A DNA stretch of 64,000 nt. Source: Microcebus murinus. Its lineage: Eukaryota > Chordata > Mammalia > Primates > Cheirogaleidae. The notes under the pieces are model-generated. The model worked only from the letters and a program-made list of their open reading frames with translations. It did not search any database and was not told where the DNA came from. Location of the stretch: assembly GCF_040939455.1 (NCBI RefSeq), contig NC_134108.1:54575501-54639500 (forward strand). Reading direction: 5' to 3'. Below are positions 24,075 to 37,705 of this stretch, one piece after another (within the stretch, counting starts at the first letter, position 1; every line of letters begins with the position of its first letter). The position numbers were made by a program, and so were the translations under genes.

Positions 24075-26039
24075 ATACAGAGAGAGAGAAAGAGGGGGGG
24101 TGGTATTGGACTCTTATAAATGTTATTCTTACATAGGAGAAAAAACAGCTAAATCCATTAATTCAAGATCCATTAAAAATGTTGTACTGTGGCCAAGATG
24201 AGTGTTCTGCAGAAAGCAGTTGTCTAAAGTATTTATGGGATAGATTCAGGAAAGTTCCATTTTGTTCTGAGAATTATTGTGTTCAACTTATGGAATGTAT
24301 GGGAAGCAATGTTGTGTTAATTGTGAGACAGAATGCAGAGACAGTAAGACTCGGGTAAAATTTTTGCTAAGAGTCGATTTGGGCTTATTAAGAGGAGAGG
24401 GAATATATAATTTAGGATAAAATCTTTGCACATCAGCAGCAATTTTTCATTTATCAAGGCTATTTTACACTCAATTCCCTACATAATCATATTATTAATA
24501 TAGGGAAGACTAAGTCATACATTCAGCACCATTGTGACATTCTAGACCTCAAGGAGACCTATTGAACATTCCTCTGAGTGACTACAGATCCCTAAATACC
24601 AACTCTTCCAGGGACTCCTCTTTTTAATCCTGGGTTTGATGGCTCTTTTCTCTTGAATTGCTCAGTTTGCATTGAAGGGAGCCCTCATCAGTTCTTTCCA
24701 CAGAGATCTCAACAGAACCTAAGATTTTGTTAGTAAGTATTTATTCTCCTGGATTAAATTGGCAAGTATTTTGAAGATGGGTATGGTGGGGAAGAAATGC
24801 TCCTATTCACACCAGGTTTAATAATATTTTCGGATTCAAAAATTAAGAAGTATATATATATATGGATTTTTAAGTAGTCAGGAAATTATCAAATCCCTAC
24901 TTTGCCACTTATCTGACAAGAAGGTTGGCAATTACTTGCAATTTTTCATTTTTGTTATTATAATGATTTAAAAGAACTTACCAGGTATTAGTAAATTGAT
25001 AGCATATATCCCACAATGTTTAGCTATAGAGATAATTAAAAAATTAATAATGATAACATGATAGCTATTTCTAATCCAGGAAGAAAATATGATCAAGTCA
25101 TAAATCACATATTTTGTTAAACATTCCTGAGTTTCTTTGTCATGTGAAAATATAAGTATTTACTTTAATAAAGTACATTGCTTAAAAAAATAAAAATAGC
25201 AATTTTCACAATGGTGTCAAAGGTCCTAAACATAATACTAATATTAAAAATGTAAGCCATGAAAATAGAAAAAATGAAGAGTAACAAAATAAAATAAAAT
25301 CCATCTTCTTATTTATACTTAGCATGGTTAGTATACAGTGCATGACACCTTTTATTTTGTCACATTAATGTAAAGTTGTTTGTAATGAAATGCAGAGATT
25401 CTAACTTAATGGATTCATTCTAGATGGGTGTCCAAAAGCTTTTAAAATTAAAGGAATTTTTTTATGAGGACAAATATACTATTTTATCTGTACAAAAGAA
25501 AGCAATAGATATTTACCAGACTTTAAGTGGCTACAATGAATCACAATTAGAGACACAGAATATTATAGAGTTTTGCCTTGAATTAATAATAAAGTATTAG
25601 TATTATTTTGCTAAAAATATATTGATATTATAGAGTAAAGCAAAATTGTAGTTAACATAAAGTAATTTTTCAGATATTTAAAAGTATGAACCTATTATTT
25701 AAATTAAGTACACAGATTTTTAATAGAGTTAAGGCCACAAAGTTAGTATTGTCTAGATAGGTCAGTAATAAATGTTTCACTATCCCACATTAAGCCTGAC
25801 AGATATTTGTGAGAAATATGTAATGACTTTAAGAACAAACGGGTCAGAGTGAGTAGATCAGTGCACATTCACTACAAATAGGACTGTGATGTCCTACAGG
25901 TAGGCTTTTGGTATTTTCTTGCATTTTATTTATTTCAGATTATATTATATATTTTCTTTTTGAGGGGTGATTCTCATGTTATACTTTTTTGTTTCCCCAA
26001 GTACATACCTCAGTGTCCTGCAAATATTACCATCTTTTG
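24075..26039. other. Unique AT-rich sequence, no gene seen
   Basis: It contains a short AG/G-rich tract (24,080-24,100) and a TA run near 24,853. No recognised repeat or coding region. Confidence 0.5.
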
Positions 26040-26522
26040 TGATAGGCTGAATAATGACCCCCAAAGATCCCCAGGTGCTAACTCACAGAATCTGTGGAAG
26101 GTACTTTATAGATGTTATTAAATTAATGCTTTGAAATGGAAAAATGATCTGTGTGGGCCCTAAATGTAATTATAAGTGACTTTGAAAAAGTGAGGCAGAG
26201 GGAGATTTGAACACAGTAGAGATGAAGGCCACATGACAAAGACAGTAGGAAGCAGAATCAGAGAGAAATGATACTATACTGCTAGCTTTGAAGATAGAGG
26301 AAGGAGCCATGAGCCAAGGAATAGTGGCAGCCATCAGACACTGGAAAAGTCAAGAAAACAGATTTTTTTCTCCTGAAGATTCTAGATGGAACACAGCCCT
26401 GCGAAAACTTTGATTTTGGCCCAGTGAAATTGACTTTTAAATTTCTGTCCACTAGAATTGCAAGATAATAAAGTTGCCAAGTTTGTAGTAATTTTTTACA
26501 GCAGTAGTAGGAAACTATTAAA
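26040..26522 (+). mobile_element. MLT1-type MaLR LTR, sense
   Basis: The head tgataggctgaataatgacc with ccccaaag, the middle gtgtgggccctaaatgtaat, then catgagccaaggaatagtgg and the tail gcaagataataaagttgcc are in the order expected of MLT1 LTRs. No internal MaLR sequence is attached. Confidence 0.75.
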
Positions 26523-26597
26523 CCTCCATTAACGTATGTTGTCAGAAAGAGGGATAGGAGATAATAAATTACATTTTCCTAAATAATGAGGACCGAC

Positions 26598-26946
26598 TTG
26601 TCTTAGTCAGCTTGGGCTGCCTAACAAAATACCAAAGACTGGGTGGCTCAAACAACAGAAATTTATTTTCTAATAGTTCTGGAGACTGAAAAGTCCAAGA
26701 TCAAATTTCTAGCAGAGTTTGTTTCTTCTGAGGACTCTCTTCTTGACTTGAGATGGCTGTCTTCTTGGCATGTCCTTACACGATGGAGAGAGAAAGTTCT
26801 TGTCTATTCCTTTTCTTCTGAGGATGCCAGTCCACCCTTACAACCTCATTTAACCTTAATTACAGTCGGCTGTCTAGATACAGTCATGTTGGAGTTTAGG
26901 GCTTCAACATAGGGATTCTGGTGGTACAACAATTCAGTCCATAGCA
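26598..26946 (-). mobile_element. MLT1-type MaLR LTR, antisense
   Basis: cttagtcagcttgggctgcc, accaaagactgggtggctca and aaacaacagaaatttatttt are the reverse complement of the MLT1 3' end. It closes with caacaattcagtccatagca, the complement of the LTR start. The 89-residue frame 26,643-26,912 lies wholly inside it and is a shadow. Confidence 0.85.
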
Positions 26947-27511
26947 TACTTTAAAACACATATCTGAGATTTTAAAGGCAGACTGGCAATAGGATCCATA
27001 GTATTAGTTTATACATAGGCTATGGATTTATTTTTAAGTGAGTTCCAAATACTTTTATGTGTAGCTCAGCACAACTGTTGAATAAAACTCAAATCCAGTA
27101 GTTATAATGCAATAAGAAGTACTATATTAGTGTATGAACAGACTTCTATGGATTAAAGATTGTTATATGAATTTTATAAAAAAGAACCTTCTGCATTTTA
27201 TCACATTTTAATGTAATGGAAGTTAACTAAAACATAAAACTATGATTTGGAGATTTCGCTATTTATTACAGATTAGATAGTTATCTCATTAATTTGGAAT
27301 TTCCACAGATATATTTATGTGCAAACAAATAACTTTGTCTTAGTCTCAGGTTCAACTTCAGTCTTACTTACTAATACCTGTTTTCAACAGTTCCACCTCT
27401 TAAATTTAGATTTTGCTTATCTGCTTCTATTTATTCATTCATTCAAAAAAATAATTAATAGATATTACACAGAGTTGAATAAACAGATAAACAGCACATG
27501 CTGTTAAAAAT
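26947..27511. other. Unique AT-rich sequence, no gene seen
   Basis: No assigned repeat or gene. Confidence 0.5.
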
Positions 27512-27519
27512 TCAAAGCT

Positions 27520-27894
<375 letters not shown>

Positions 27895-27927
27895 CTATGA
27901 CTGACTACCATGTGATAAATGCTGTGA

Positions 27928-28202
27928 CTATGGTCCCCAACCCCAACCCCACCTGCACACAACTGCTCCCTATCTTACTGCTCAAACCCCAACCAAGTCA
28001 GAGCATAAGCATCAGACCCTCACAGGAGCCCGAAACCCATAGCAAACTGAGCATGCAAGGGATCCAGGTTGGTGCTCCCCACGAGAATACCACACCTGAA
28101 GATCTGAGGTGGAGCCCTGTTGGCAATGAACCCTCCCCAATCCATGGAAAAACTGTCTTCCATGAAACTGGTTCCTGGTGTCAAAAAGGTTGGGGACTGC
28201 TA
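27928..28202 (+). mobile_element. MER1-like hAT/Charlie non-autonomous element
   Basis: Terminal inverted repeats of the form tatggtccccaacc (left) and ggttggggactgcta (right) bound a 275-bp element. The interior features gagcatgcaagggatccagg and gatctgaggtggagccctg, as in MER1. An 8-bp target duplication with one mismatch flanks it (tgctgtga at 27,920-27,927; tgctatga at 28,203-28,210), as hAT elements produce. The right 60 bases match the terminal sequence of the element at 63,058. The 136-residue frame 27,879-28,289 runs across it by chance. Confidence 0.9.
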
Positions 28203-28210
28203 TGCTATGA

Positions 28211-30044
28211 AAGAGGGTTTAGAATGCATAATGGAAGCCCTTTTAATATATTCATGGAAGACTTTAATGAGACAATAAGCATGGGGTGAGTCTTTAGGAC
28301 ACGTGGTTTATTAGGCAAAGGAAGTATTCTATACACTGACATGAAGGCTTAAGAGGGATGGTATTATTTGGGAGTCTGGTAGCATTATGAAGGATGGATT
28401 AAAGGATGCAGTAAAAAGGAGAATAAAAACAGGAGAGAATGTCACTCTTTCTAGATAGCATATGTTACTTGATTTTTCTATGCTATCAAAAGTGACTTCT
28501 TTCCAGCCATAATTTTTTGTCTGAATAGATTTATGACCTTGGTTAAATTTATCTGGTCAGATTCATGAATTCTAGCTCCTGTAGACTGCCCATTCTTTGG
28601 TACAACCTACGATTATATCAAATCATTTTATTTTGATGTACACCCTGCTAGTAAGGGCAGATACAGCCAGAAGTTCAAATCAGTGTGAAGGAACACGTTA
28701 TGCCTGAGAGGGAGGGTTGAGACTTCAATAGCTTAGAATCAAAATCTTGGGAAATTCATTGGTCAAGACATAAATTCCAAGGGAAATTTTCTTTAAATAA
28801 GACCAAAAAAAAAAAAAAAAAAAAAAGGATCTGATCCCCAGAAATGTGATTGGCAGGAACTAGGTCAGAGAATCCAGCACATAGAGGAACATATGATATA
28901 TTTGGTGCTAGAGAGAAAGAGGCAAGAAACAGGCAGGCTGAGACATTCTACCAGATCTGAAGCTCTAGGGACCACTAAAGAGGAAACAGACCCAATCTCC
29001 CCTGTTCTGTGACAGCTCTTTGGTGTAAATGAATGTAGCGTACTTTGCCAACTCCCCTATTACTGATCAAGAGATATTGTAATCTGAACGGACTGAGGTG
29101 TCACTTCTTTAGGACAGGGTAGCACCAGCTCTATGGTCTAATAAAATATATTTTGCTCTTGAAAAAAGTTTTGATACATGGGCGATTATAGTTTTCTTTT
29201 AATTTCCACCCAATAAAGCGATGTCTGTTTTATTTGCTCAGAATCTTTTCTTCCTTGATGTTCTAAAGATAATTCTGTCTTTTGCAGCCTATTTTATGGG
29301 TTCTTATAATATAAAGTCATGACATTGTTCAGAGATAGCATGAGACAACTGGATATTAGACAAAATATTTTTTTTAGATCTGGTAAAATATAATACTAGA
29401 GATGATAAAATATTAGAGGTATCTACAATCTACATCACAATAGACACATAAATAAATTCCAGGTAAGAATGAAACACCAAATTCCTAAATCTGTAGTAGA
29501 AAATATAAAATAACACTTTCTGGACCTCATGGAAAAAATCCTTACAGAGACATAAATACAACCCCTAAAATGACATAAATACAAGATACAGATATAAGAA
29601 TATATAGTTATATAGATCAAATACATATATAATATAAAATACATATGCATGACATATACAACTTTGAATGAAAATTAACAACAATTTTTGTCTAAGCCAC
29701 TGACTAGAAAATATTTGCTATATATGTGCCATACTATTAGTTACTATGATATCTTAGAAAAAAGTTATAAAGAAAGAAACCCCAGACAACAAAATTCTAA
29801 GTTAGATGAAGATATTTTCTTAATTTGGTTTCCCTTGGAAGCAAAACCAGAGCCAAGAACTTGGGTACAATAGACTATTTCGGAAGTAATCCCAAGAAAC
29901 AAGGGGGAAGGATCAGGGAGAGTGATACAGGGAAGAAGGGAAAGTGGATATAGAGGTCTGTTATGCAGGTTGATGTTACAGACACAGGCTCCATACTTTT
30001 GGGACTTCTGAGAAGCAAAGAAAGAGCCTATCATTTTTTTTCTA
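28211..30044. other. Unique sequence; one poly-A tract
   Basis: No gene recognised. A pure A run of about 22 bases lies at 28,804-28,826. The block 28,620-29,165 is less AT-rich and ends in aataaaatatattttgctc, which could be an LTR end, but I could not match it to a family. Confidence 0.45.
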
Positions 30045-30300
30045 TCAAAAGTACAGTGGCAGAATAAATACTGTACTGCATGGTGATCACAGTTGATGAT
30101 AATGTATTGTATATTAATACTTTAAATTTGCTAAAAGAATAGATTTTTAATATTCTCACCACAAAAATAATGATAAGTTGGTGAGGTGATGAATAGGTTA
30201 ATTAGCACGATTGAATTTTTCTATGATGTACACATAGATCAAAACATTACATTGTATCTTATGAATACAAAATTATTATTTGTCAATTAAATAAAAGGAA
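30045..30300 (+). mobile_element. L1 3' UTR fragment, sense (L1MA/L1MB-like)
   Basis: ggtgatcacagttgatgata, aatgataagttggtgaggtg, gatgtacacatagatcaaaa and cattacattgtatcttatga follow the old L1 3' UTR, ending in an AT-rich tail. Confidence 0.7.
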
Positions 30301-30639
30301 AAGAACCTGGAGGATCCTATTTCCAGCACAGGTGCCTAAACTCTATGTTATGAGGATTAGCCCTCAAGGTTAACTACCACTTTAAGACAGTGCTTGAGAA
30401 CCAGCTGAGCCAGCTCCTTTGGCCTTCCAGAAGGCCCAGAGGTAGGATGTAGAAAGGGTCTTATTGTAGATTTGATGCTGGCTGCTGGTTGTGTGACTTT
30501 GCACAGAAGTCTTCACTAAACTTGCCTCTGATTAAATCATAGATGAGCCAAGTGTTTCTGATTGCTACTAGAGATGTCTTCTAAAGATACAAAGAGCAAA
30601 TTTCAGAGGTGGAATCCAAAATAACTAATAAGTACACTA
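30301..30639. other. Unique sequence, no gene seen
   Basis: Slightly less AT-rich than its surroundings. No recognised repeat. Confidence 0.45.
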
Positions 30640-30900
30640 ATACAATATGTAAACTTACTGTAGTCAGAGAAATAAAAATTTAAAAGAAGAAAAGATAACA
30701 TTTAGCTCTTCAATATTAGACAAAAATAAAGCTGGAAAGTAACGGTTGATAGGAAATTGTGGGAAAATAGTAACTCTCGTGCACAGATGGTAGAAACGTA
30801 AATTGGTATAAGTACTTCCATTAAGAATTTTAATGGGAAACTGAACATTAGCGTACCTTATGATCACAAAATTATCCTTTATGTATACCTGCAAAATAAC
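30640..30900 (+). mobile_element. Old L1M ORF2 remnant, sense (tentative)
   Basis: tcagagaaataaaaatttaa, then cacagatggtagaaacgtaa and attggtataagtacttcca resemble the 3' portion of an ancient L1M ORF2. Very diverged. Confidence 0.45.
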
Positions 30901-31961
30901 GAAAACTGTTGTTACCAGAAAAATGTAAATTAAAATACCAGGATTTACTTTAACAGTTAAAATGAAATAACATGTTTAAAATCAGGGTAGATTTCAAAAT
31001 TATACTGTGTAAAAGCAAGTTTGATAGCACATAAAATATTATATTAATTATAAAACACATGAAAATGTGTTTTATACCACATTTTTATGAATTAAAACAC
31101 ATGAAAAACAGTGTGGTCTGTGTATGTTGTGTGTGTGTGTGTGTATGTGTAGAATAACTATAAAAATATGGTCTGGAAGGACCACATGATGGAAAAAAGA
31201 GAACTAAAATTAAGGAGATAAAAAATGAATTTCAAAGTTATTAATATATATAAAGTTTTAGGTCTTTAATAAAGTAATAATTGGATTTTAAAATGAAGCC
31301 AGTGTATCTCTTTTTTTATAATCTTGGTGGTCAGTATATAGGTGATGCCATTAAAGGTTTAAAATTGCAGACAGCAGAACCCATTGTAGCTAATAGAAAA
31401 TAGAAAATATATATGTTAAATAATGTGAGTCATAAGAACCTATGTAGCAGGATCACCAATGTAGAGAATAAGCTTCATGGTCTCCTCAGCCAAGAACAGG
31501 TCCCAAAACATTCTGCCAAGCAACTTCATTTGAGAATGTATTCCTGGCACCCCAACACAGGTATACTGTGAAACCACACCCTCTGTCTCTCTAAACTAGA
31601 TGAAATTCCACAACCTTCCTAAGGATGGAATGCAGCAGCCTCTTTTCACCTTCCTCTCTTCCAATTAAAATTCACCAAAGGTTTACCTAATTGACAGAGT
31701 CTTGTGAGACAATTCTATGGGACTACATATTTTTAAATTTTTACCCCAGGGAAGTAAATATCTCAATTATAATAAGGATGTTTAAAATATGTTAGGGTCC
31801 ACAGATTCTGAACGTGATCAATTTCATGTGTTGCTATATCAGGCTGCACCATTCAAACTTCTTAGATGCATGATAAAAATGCTTTGAATTATTTTTACCC
31901 TGTTAACTTGCAATTATTTTCCTTATTTAATTCTATTGTCTTGAAAATAAAAGAGTGTTTG
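30901..31961. other. Unique sequence with a (GT)n run
   Basis: A GT run of about eight units lies at 31,129-31,144. Positions 31,420-31,720 are less AT-rich but match no family I know. No gene. Confidence 0.45.
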
Positions 31962-32606
31962 TATTAGGGTTCTCTAGAGAAATAGAACCAGTAGGATATA
32001 TGTGTTGTGTCTATGTGTGTAAAACTTTACTCATGTGTATATATATGTGTGTATATGCACACACAACCTATTTATTCTGTTTGTGTGTGTGTATGTATTA
32101 ATATATAAAGAAAAGAATAAGATAGGTTGATTTATTATAAGGAATTGGCTCAAATGATTATAGAAGCTAAGATATCCCAAATTCTATAGTTGGCAGGCTG
32201 GAGACACAGGGGAAACAATGGTATATTTCCAGGGTAAGCCAAAAAGTTTGAGAACCAGAAAAACTGATAGTGTAAGTTAAAGTCTGAAAGATGGCAGTGA
32301 TGAGACCTAAAAATCTCATGTTTTAGTTCGCGTCTGAAGGCCCAAGAAAACCCAATAGCCCACCTTAAATCAGCCAGGCAGCAGGAGTTCCCCCTTACTT
32401 AGCTATTTTGTCCTATTCAAGTCTTCAATTTGTTGGATGAGGTCCACTCACATTAGAGGGGGACAATCTGCTTTACTCTGTCTACCAGTTCAAATGTTAA
32501 TCTCATCCAGAAACACCTTGAAAGACACACTCAGAATAGCCTCTGACCAAATGTCAGGGCATCCTGTGTCCCAGTCAAGTTGACACAGAAAAATTAACCA
32601 ACACTG
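31962..32606 (-). mobile_element. ERVL/MaLR-type solo LTR, antisense
   Basis: The start tattagggttctctagagaa followed by atagaaccagtaggat, then ttattataaggaattggctc, ttggatgaggtccactcaca, caaatgttaatctcatccag and the close caagttgacacagaaaaatt are the reverse complement of a very common mammalian LTR. GT/TA-rich interruptions expand the poly-A-signal region (31,995-32,110). Family assignment to ERVL/MaLR is from memory. Confidence 0.7.
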
Positions 32607-33059
32607 TCTTTTACATTTTATTCTCAATTTTTAAAATACGGAAGGAATTTTTTAAATTGTTCATTATAAAATAAAAAGCAAATAATAAAAAATATTTGAA
32701 ATCCCTCAATCAATAATAAATATTAACTTTTAAAACTAATTCTGTAGATAAATATACAACACTTTCAACTGTAATTTATTAACGATTTTATTCTTTAATT
32801 ATATTTTTAATAAAATAACATATCCTCCCAGTATAGCATCATTTTAAAACATAAACATAATTTATCTTATGTAGTCCATAGTATTTCAGTGTATAAGTCC
32901 ACCATAATTTAGCTAATTGACTGATCATCAATAGACATTTAAGTTGTTTTTAAATTATCAATATCATTCGTGTACAGCTGCTTAAAGAATATCATGGTTA
33001 TCTTTCTGGATTTTAATTGCAAACAATAATATGTATGGTAAAAATGGTAAATAGTTTAA
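32607..33059. other. AT-rich unique sequence, no gene seen
   Basis: No recognised feature. Confidence 0.5.
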
Positions 33060-34030
33060 GAAAAGTAATTGATCCAGAATCTCCAGCAGAACCAAAAAGC
33101 TAGGCTAGGAGGCTACACAGCAAGAAGCAATGTTAAATGCTAACATGCAATGACTCTGTTGGGAACTGACCATTTTGACAATGGGCACAAACCCAGCAGA
33201 TCACATTGCACGTGCTGAACGCACAATACGTCACACCCAACCTCTGCTAACCCTGAAATCCAGATGCATTTGTTAAGATCCTTTGACCAAAAATTGCTTT
33301 TACAGGACACTGCTTTTTTCCATGTTTGTGAAATTCCATGTCTAGCATGGGAGCATCTGTCTAGCAAGGATAATTTCACATGACCATGCCCTAATTATAA
33401 GGCAGTATGAGAAAACAAATTCGTGGCTTCTCCTTTGGCCACTCAGTGTGGAGAATCCCCCCATCTCCCAGTCACCAAATAGCAAAGAGATAATGGGTGT
33501 CCACCCACATAACAAATGCACGCTTAATTCAACCTGTTCACTGACCCTCATCAACCTCCCATGTTCATCCATATTTAACTTCCAAACAACCCTATATGCC
33601 CCAGATCACCTAATATAATATTACTGTTCCAGAAATCTTCCCATCTACCCTGATCTCCTTTCTTCGCCCTGATCTCTGATCCAAATGGCTGACCTGCTTG
33701 GACCACAACTCCCTTGCCTCTGATTTTAGGTTAGTTTGGCTCAACAGGGAGCCCTGGCATATCAAAGTGAAGGGTGAGAGTAAGCCACTAGGGGTATAGT
33801 CTCCTTGGTCTCTCCCTGGGAAGTTGCCTCAGGCTGGCTGCAGGTTTCAATTGGAAGTTAACTCTTTACATTGAAACTGTAATTCAATTCTAAGTGTTAT
33901 CTCCTGGGACCCAGTTATTGCTGTTTCTTCTCCTCCTTTTGGTCCTGAGGTACTTACTGCACTATACCTTGCCTTTTCCCTACTTTCTGTCATTTCTTTG
34001 TCAGTAGTCCCCTTTCTCAACATAAGAATG
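33060..34030. other. Less AT-rich block, probably an ancient unassigned repeat
   Basis: Base composition is visibly more balanced than in the flanks. Around 33,730-34,020 the text (aacagggagccctggcat, agtagtcccctttctcaa) resembles a widespread ancient mammalian repeat whose name I cannot give with certainty. The minus-strand frames 33,140-33,379 and 33,342-33,572 show no protein family. It could be an LTR and part of its internal region. Confidence 0.4.
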
Positions 34031-36465
34031 TGACAAAAGGTATTGGTAAAAGTTGGTTGCTGTTAAGCTTCTTAAAAGCAATTCAGTTCAATAAGCTGAT
34101 CTGGGAGTAAATTGCTATAGTTTATGAAGAAAATTTGGATAAGGAAATGAAGATAGCTAAAGGCAGATTTATTGAGAAACTAATGAGGCTTGAATGTTAG
34201 GACTCTTCGCATGGCTGGTCCATGCCCTATCCTAGCTGTCTTTAATCATCTCCAAAAAATAGAAAATGTCCATTTATTTTATCTTTTGTATAACTTATAA
34301 TACTAATCAAATCTGGTACTACAGCAACAGGTAGACTATTAAAAGTTATGTTTTCTTCCTTAATGCTTTTCCCAGAAAGCTTTGAACATAAGGTTTTAGG
34401 GAGATTGACATTTATTTAAATACGACTGCTCATGTAATAAAGCATTACCCTCACTTTTAATGCCTTTTTTTCAGTGATAAAAATGATTGTCCCTCAAAAC
34501 CTGCTTAATCACCTATAACTTCTTCAGAGAAAAATAGCAAATGTTGACCTCAAAACTACTAAGCTGTTTTTCTAATCACATTTGACACTGTAAAAATGCT
34601 ATTCCATTTTATGAATAAACCTATTTAAATACATTATCTCCAAATTCTATATAAAATATATCTGATATGCAAAATATATTCAATTATAGTGCAAAAATTT
34701 AGCACAACTCATTGTATACATCTTAAAATGAATATACTTATGTCATATAATAAATATGTCACATCTTCCCAGAAAAATTTTAAACTATGCTAGCTGTATC
34801 AGCAATTGCTTCAAAGACTCTAAAGCCAGTTATATGACATATTACATTATATGTTATTGTAACATATACAAATAATAAAATTTATAAAGATGTTGAAAAA
34901 GCTCTTTAAGTGCTTGAGAAAAATGAGTATGTAGAAAAAAATAAGAGAATGAAAAGGACACAGGTAATATAACTTAATGACTTATTCAATGTCATTCAAT
35001 CATGGTTTATCCAGTATGACTGAATGTGTAGCATCATATCAGATGCTTTTGTGTTATTGTGCTATTTCCTTGGCTCTCAGAAAAATAGTAGCAGCAACAG
35101 CTTATCTTTTATGAATAACATATAAAACTAAGTAGAACAATCTTTTTTGGTATCTCCTTTCATGGATCTGTTTTCTTTTTCAAGTCAATTATTTAACAAA
35201 TGTAAATAAAATAAAGCAAACTTAGGATTAGAGAGTCATTTGGAGAAATCACACCAACATAAATCAATATATACATACACAAATACATAAATTCTTATTT
35301 TAATATTTTCTTTTTCTTAGAAAAAAGAGTATTTTTTCAGTGAAAGATTGCATTTCAAGAAAGAAAATGTATCTTTTATATCTAAAGCCTAGACAAGTTC
35401 ATTATACATATGAGATCCATCACAAATGGCTGTAGTGAATACTTTTAAACTGAAAGTGTAATATGTTAATATACTTCCTTTGCTGTAAAATAATTTGTTT
35501 TGCCATCTGTGAAGTAGCATTATTATAAAATTTATAATCACTTGTAGTATTTTTGCTTAAAATAATTCTAAGAATTTTATTAGAACTTATCTTCAAAAAT
35601 CTAAAATAATTTCAAAATAAAAAGCTTAAATGAATAGAATCAAATTAATGTATACTTTATTATTGAACACTCTACATTAATGTCCACATGGTATTATAGG
35701 CACAAATCAATACAATGTTTCAGTAATAACCACAATCTTATTCTAATTCAAGTGGCTTCTGACCATGTGTGTGATCCAGAGGAAATCCAATCCTCTTCAT
35801 ATTATATTGCAGAGAAAGTAAGATATAACACATAAGGAAAAGGCACATATAAGGTTAGAAGTCTAATGGTATTTAACTGTACCATCTGATTAGCTAACTT
35901 CCTTCCTTTTCAACAGTGATATTCCCCTTTGGAGGAGACTTACAGGTACCTGGTTCTTTTTTTGCTTTCTACTACTTTTTTGCCAACCTCCATACCTTCA
36001 GTATTAGACTTAAAGACTTCACATTTTCTCTAGTAACAATTTTTTTTCTTGTGGACCAAATTTCTCCAGCACCTCCATTTCTACCTAGTTCCACATGGGT
36101 ATAGACTTCAAAGCATCTTCAGTAATATCTATTTCAAGTTCATCTATGCCATATGAGGATTAATACTGAAGAACAATAGCATTACATACCTCAATTATTA
36201 ATAGAATGCAAAGTGTTTTCTCAGCCGGGCTATGCGAGGTAATCACCAAAAGCAATGCTCCATATAGTTAGTAATTGTGCCAAATTCAGTGAACTGTCTG
36301 CCTCCTGTGTAATGCGGTAGTCAAGCTTTCTCCTCACTGTCACTGTATTCTGTTTCCTACTCTTACCAGCTTGATAGCAGCTGCAGCACTTTTGACTTTT
36401 CCACAGAATTGATAAGAATCCAAATTTGAGGTTCTTCTCATTTTACCTCTTAGTGAATAATCTAA
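34031..36465. other. AT-rich unique sequence, no gene seen
   Basis: About 2.4 kb with no repeat or gene that I can support. The 62-residue frame at 35,916-36,104 has no signal beyond hydrophobicity. Confidence 0.5.
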
Positions 36466-36828
36466 GTATTTATTTTGTTGTTTTATTTCAGCATATTATG
36501 GGGGTACAAATATTTAGGTTACATATATTGCCTTTGCCCCATCAGAGTCAGAGCTTCAAGCGTGTCCTTCCACCAGATGCTGTGCACTGCACACATGAGG
36601 TGTGTATATACCCATCCTCTCCTTCCCTCTCCCACCTGCCTGATACCTGATGAATGTTACCACTATATATGCACATAAGTACATAAGTGTTGATCAGTTA
36701 ATGCCAATTTGATGGTGAGTACATGTGGTGCTTGTTTTTCTATTCTTGTGATACTTCACTTAGTAGAATGGGTTTCAGCTCTATCCGGGATAATATAAGA
36801 GGTGCTAGATCACCATTGTATTGAAAAC
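36466..36828 (-). mobile_element. 5'-truncated strepsirrhine L1 3' end, antisense
   Basis: It begins attattttgttgttttattt and cagcatattatgggggtaca, the complement of the L1 terminus, then the type-A 3' UTR (ttaggttacatatattgcct). It ends near tgctagatcaccattgta. It aligns closely with 7,640-7,960. The overlapping plus-strand frames are shadows. Confidence 0.9.
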
Positions 36829-37705
36829 ACCAGATACAAAAACATAATGTCTTTTGCATTAATTTGGACTATATCTCAATGTAGTTGAAGACTATGCTCT
36901 ATTTTTTTTTTATTTAGCCCTTACAGAATGTTTTCTCTACCTATATTTTTTAACTGGTAAATACTTGGCATGCTGTATCTTTTCTTCTTTCAGAAGACAC
37001 ACTGTACTGTTTTGCATTATCATTGACAACAGGGTACATTAGTCAATAAATTCTATATCTTTAATAAGCTAGTGGAGCCACCAATAGCACAAAAGGACTG
37101 TCAGACATTTAGCTTTGTTGTTCAAACATGGTTTTACCTTATCCATTTGGTTATAGCAGCAAATATATTTTTTTCAAATTTTATATTATCACAGGAAAAA
37201 CAAAACACAATAAAACAAAAGAAGTCACCGTCTTGTTTCTTCTGAGGGAAATTTACCTGTTATAGTTTTGATGAATCTAAGGCATTATCATATATATTAT
37301 TTCTAGCAATACAAAGCAATTTCTAAAATCTCTACTACTTCTTCATCTTCTTATTTCTGAGAACCTAAGTTTTAATAATAGTCAGCTCCTCAATTTCCTT
37401 TTGCTGTCTCAAGTTTTTTTGTATATTACAATGGATTCTCTCACAATGAGTTTATTCAGGAACTGAAAGCACATTCATGACTAAAAACTAACCAACAGCT
37501 TACTTGCTGAATATTTGTAAATGTTCTTGAGGGGAAAATATGGTTGTGATTGAGTTGCCAAATTTATTGTTTCTCTTGCTGATTTGGGCTCTTTATTTTA
37601 TTTTATTTTTTTCATCTGCTTCAAAAATATTGCAAAAACAAAAATAAGAAAGATTAAATTGTTCCCTCCTGCCAAAAAATATATATGGCACATAAGCTTC
37701 TAAAT
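36829..37705. other. AT-rich unique sequence, no gene seen
   Basis: No recognised repeats or genes. Confidence 0.5.

Noticed and set aside
26643..26912. 89-residue plus-strand frame
   Set aside because: Entirely inside an antisense MLT1 LTR.
28620..29165. Possible LTR ending in aataaaatatattttgctc
   Set aside because: I could not match it to a family or find its limits, so it is only mentioned under the unique block.
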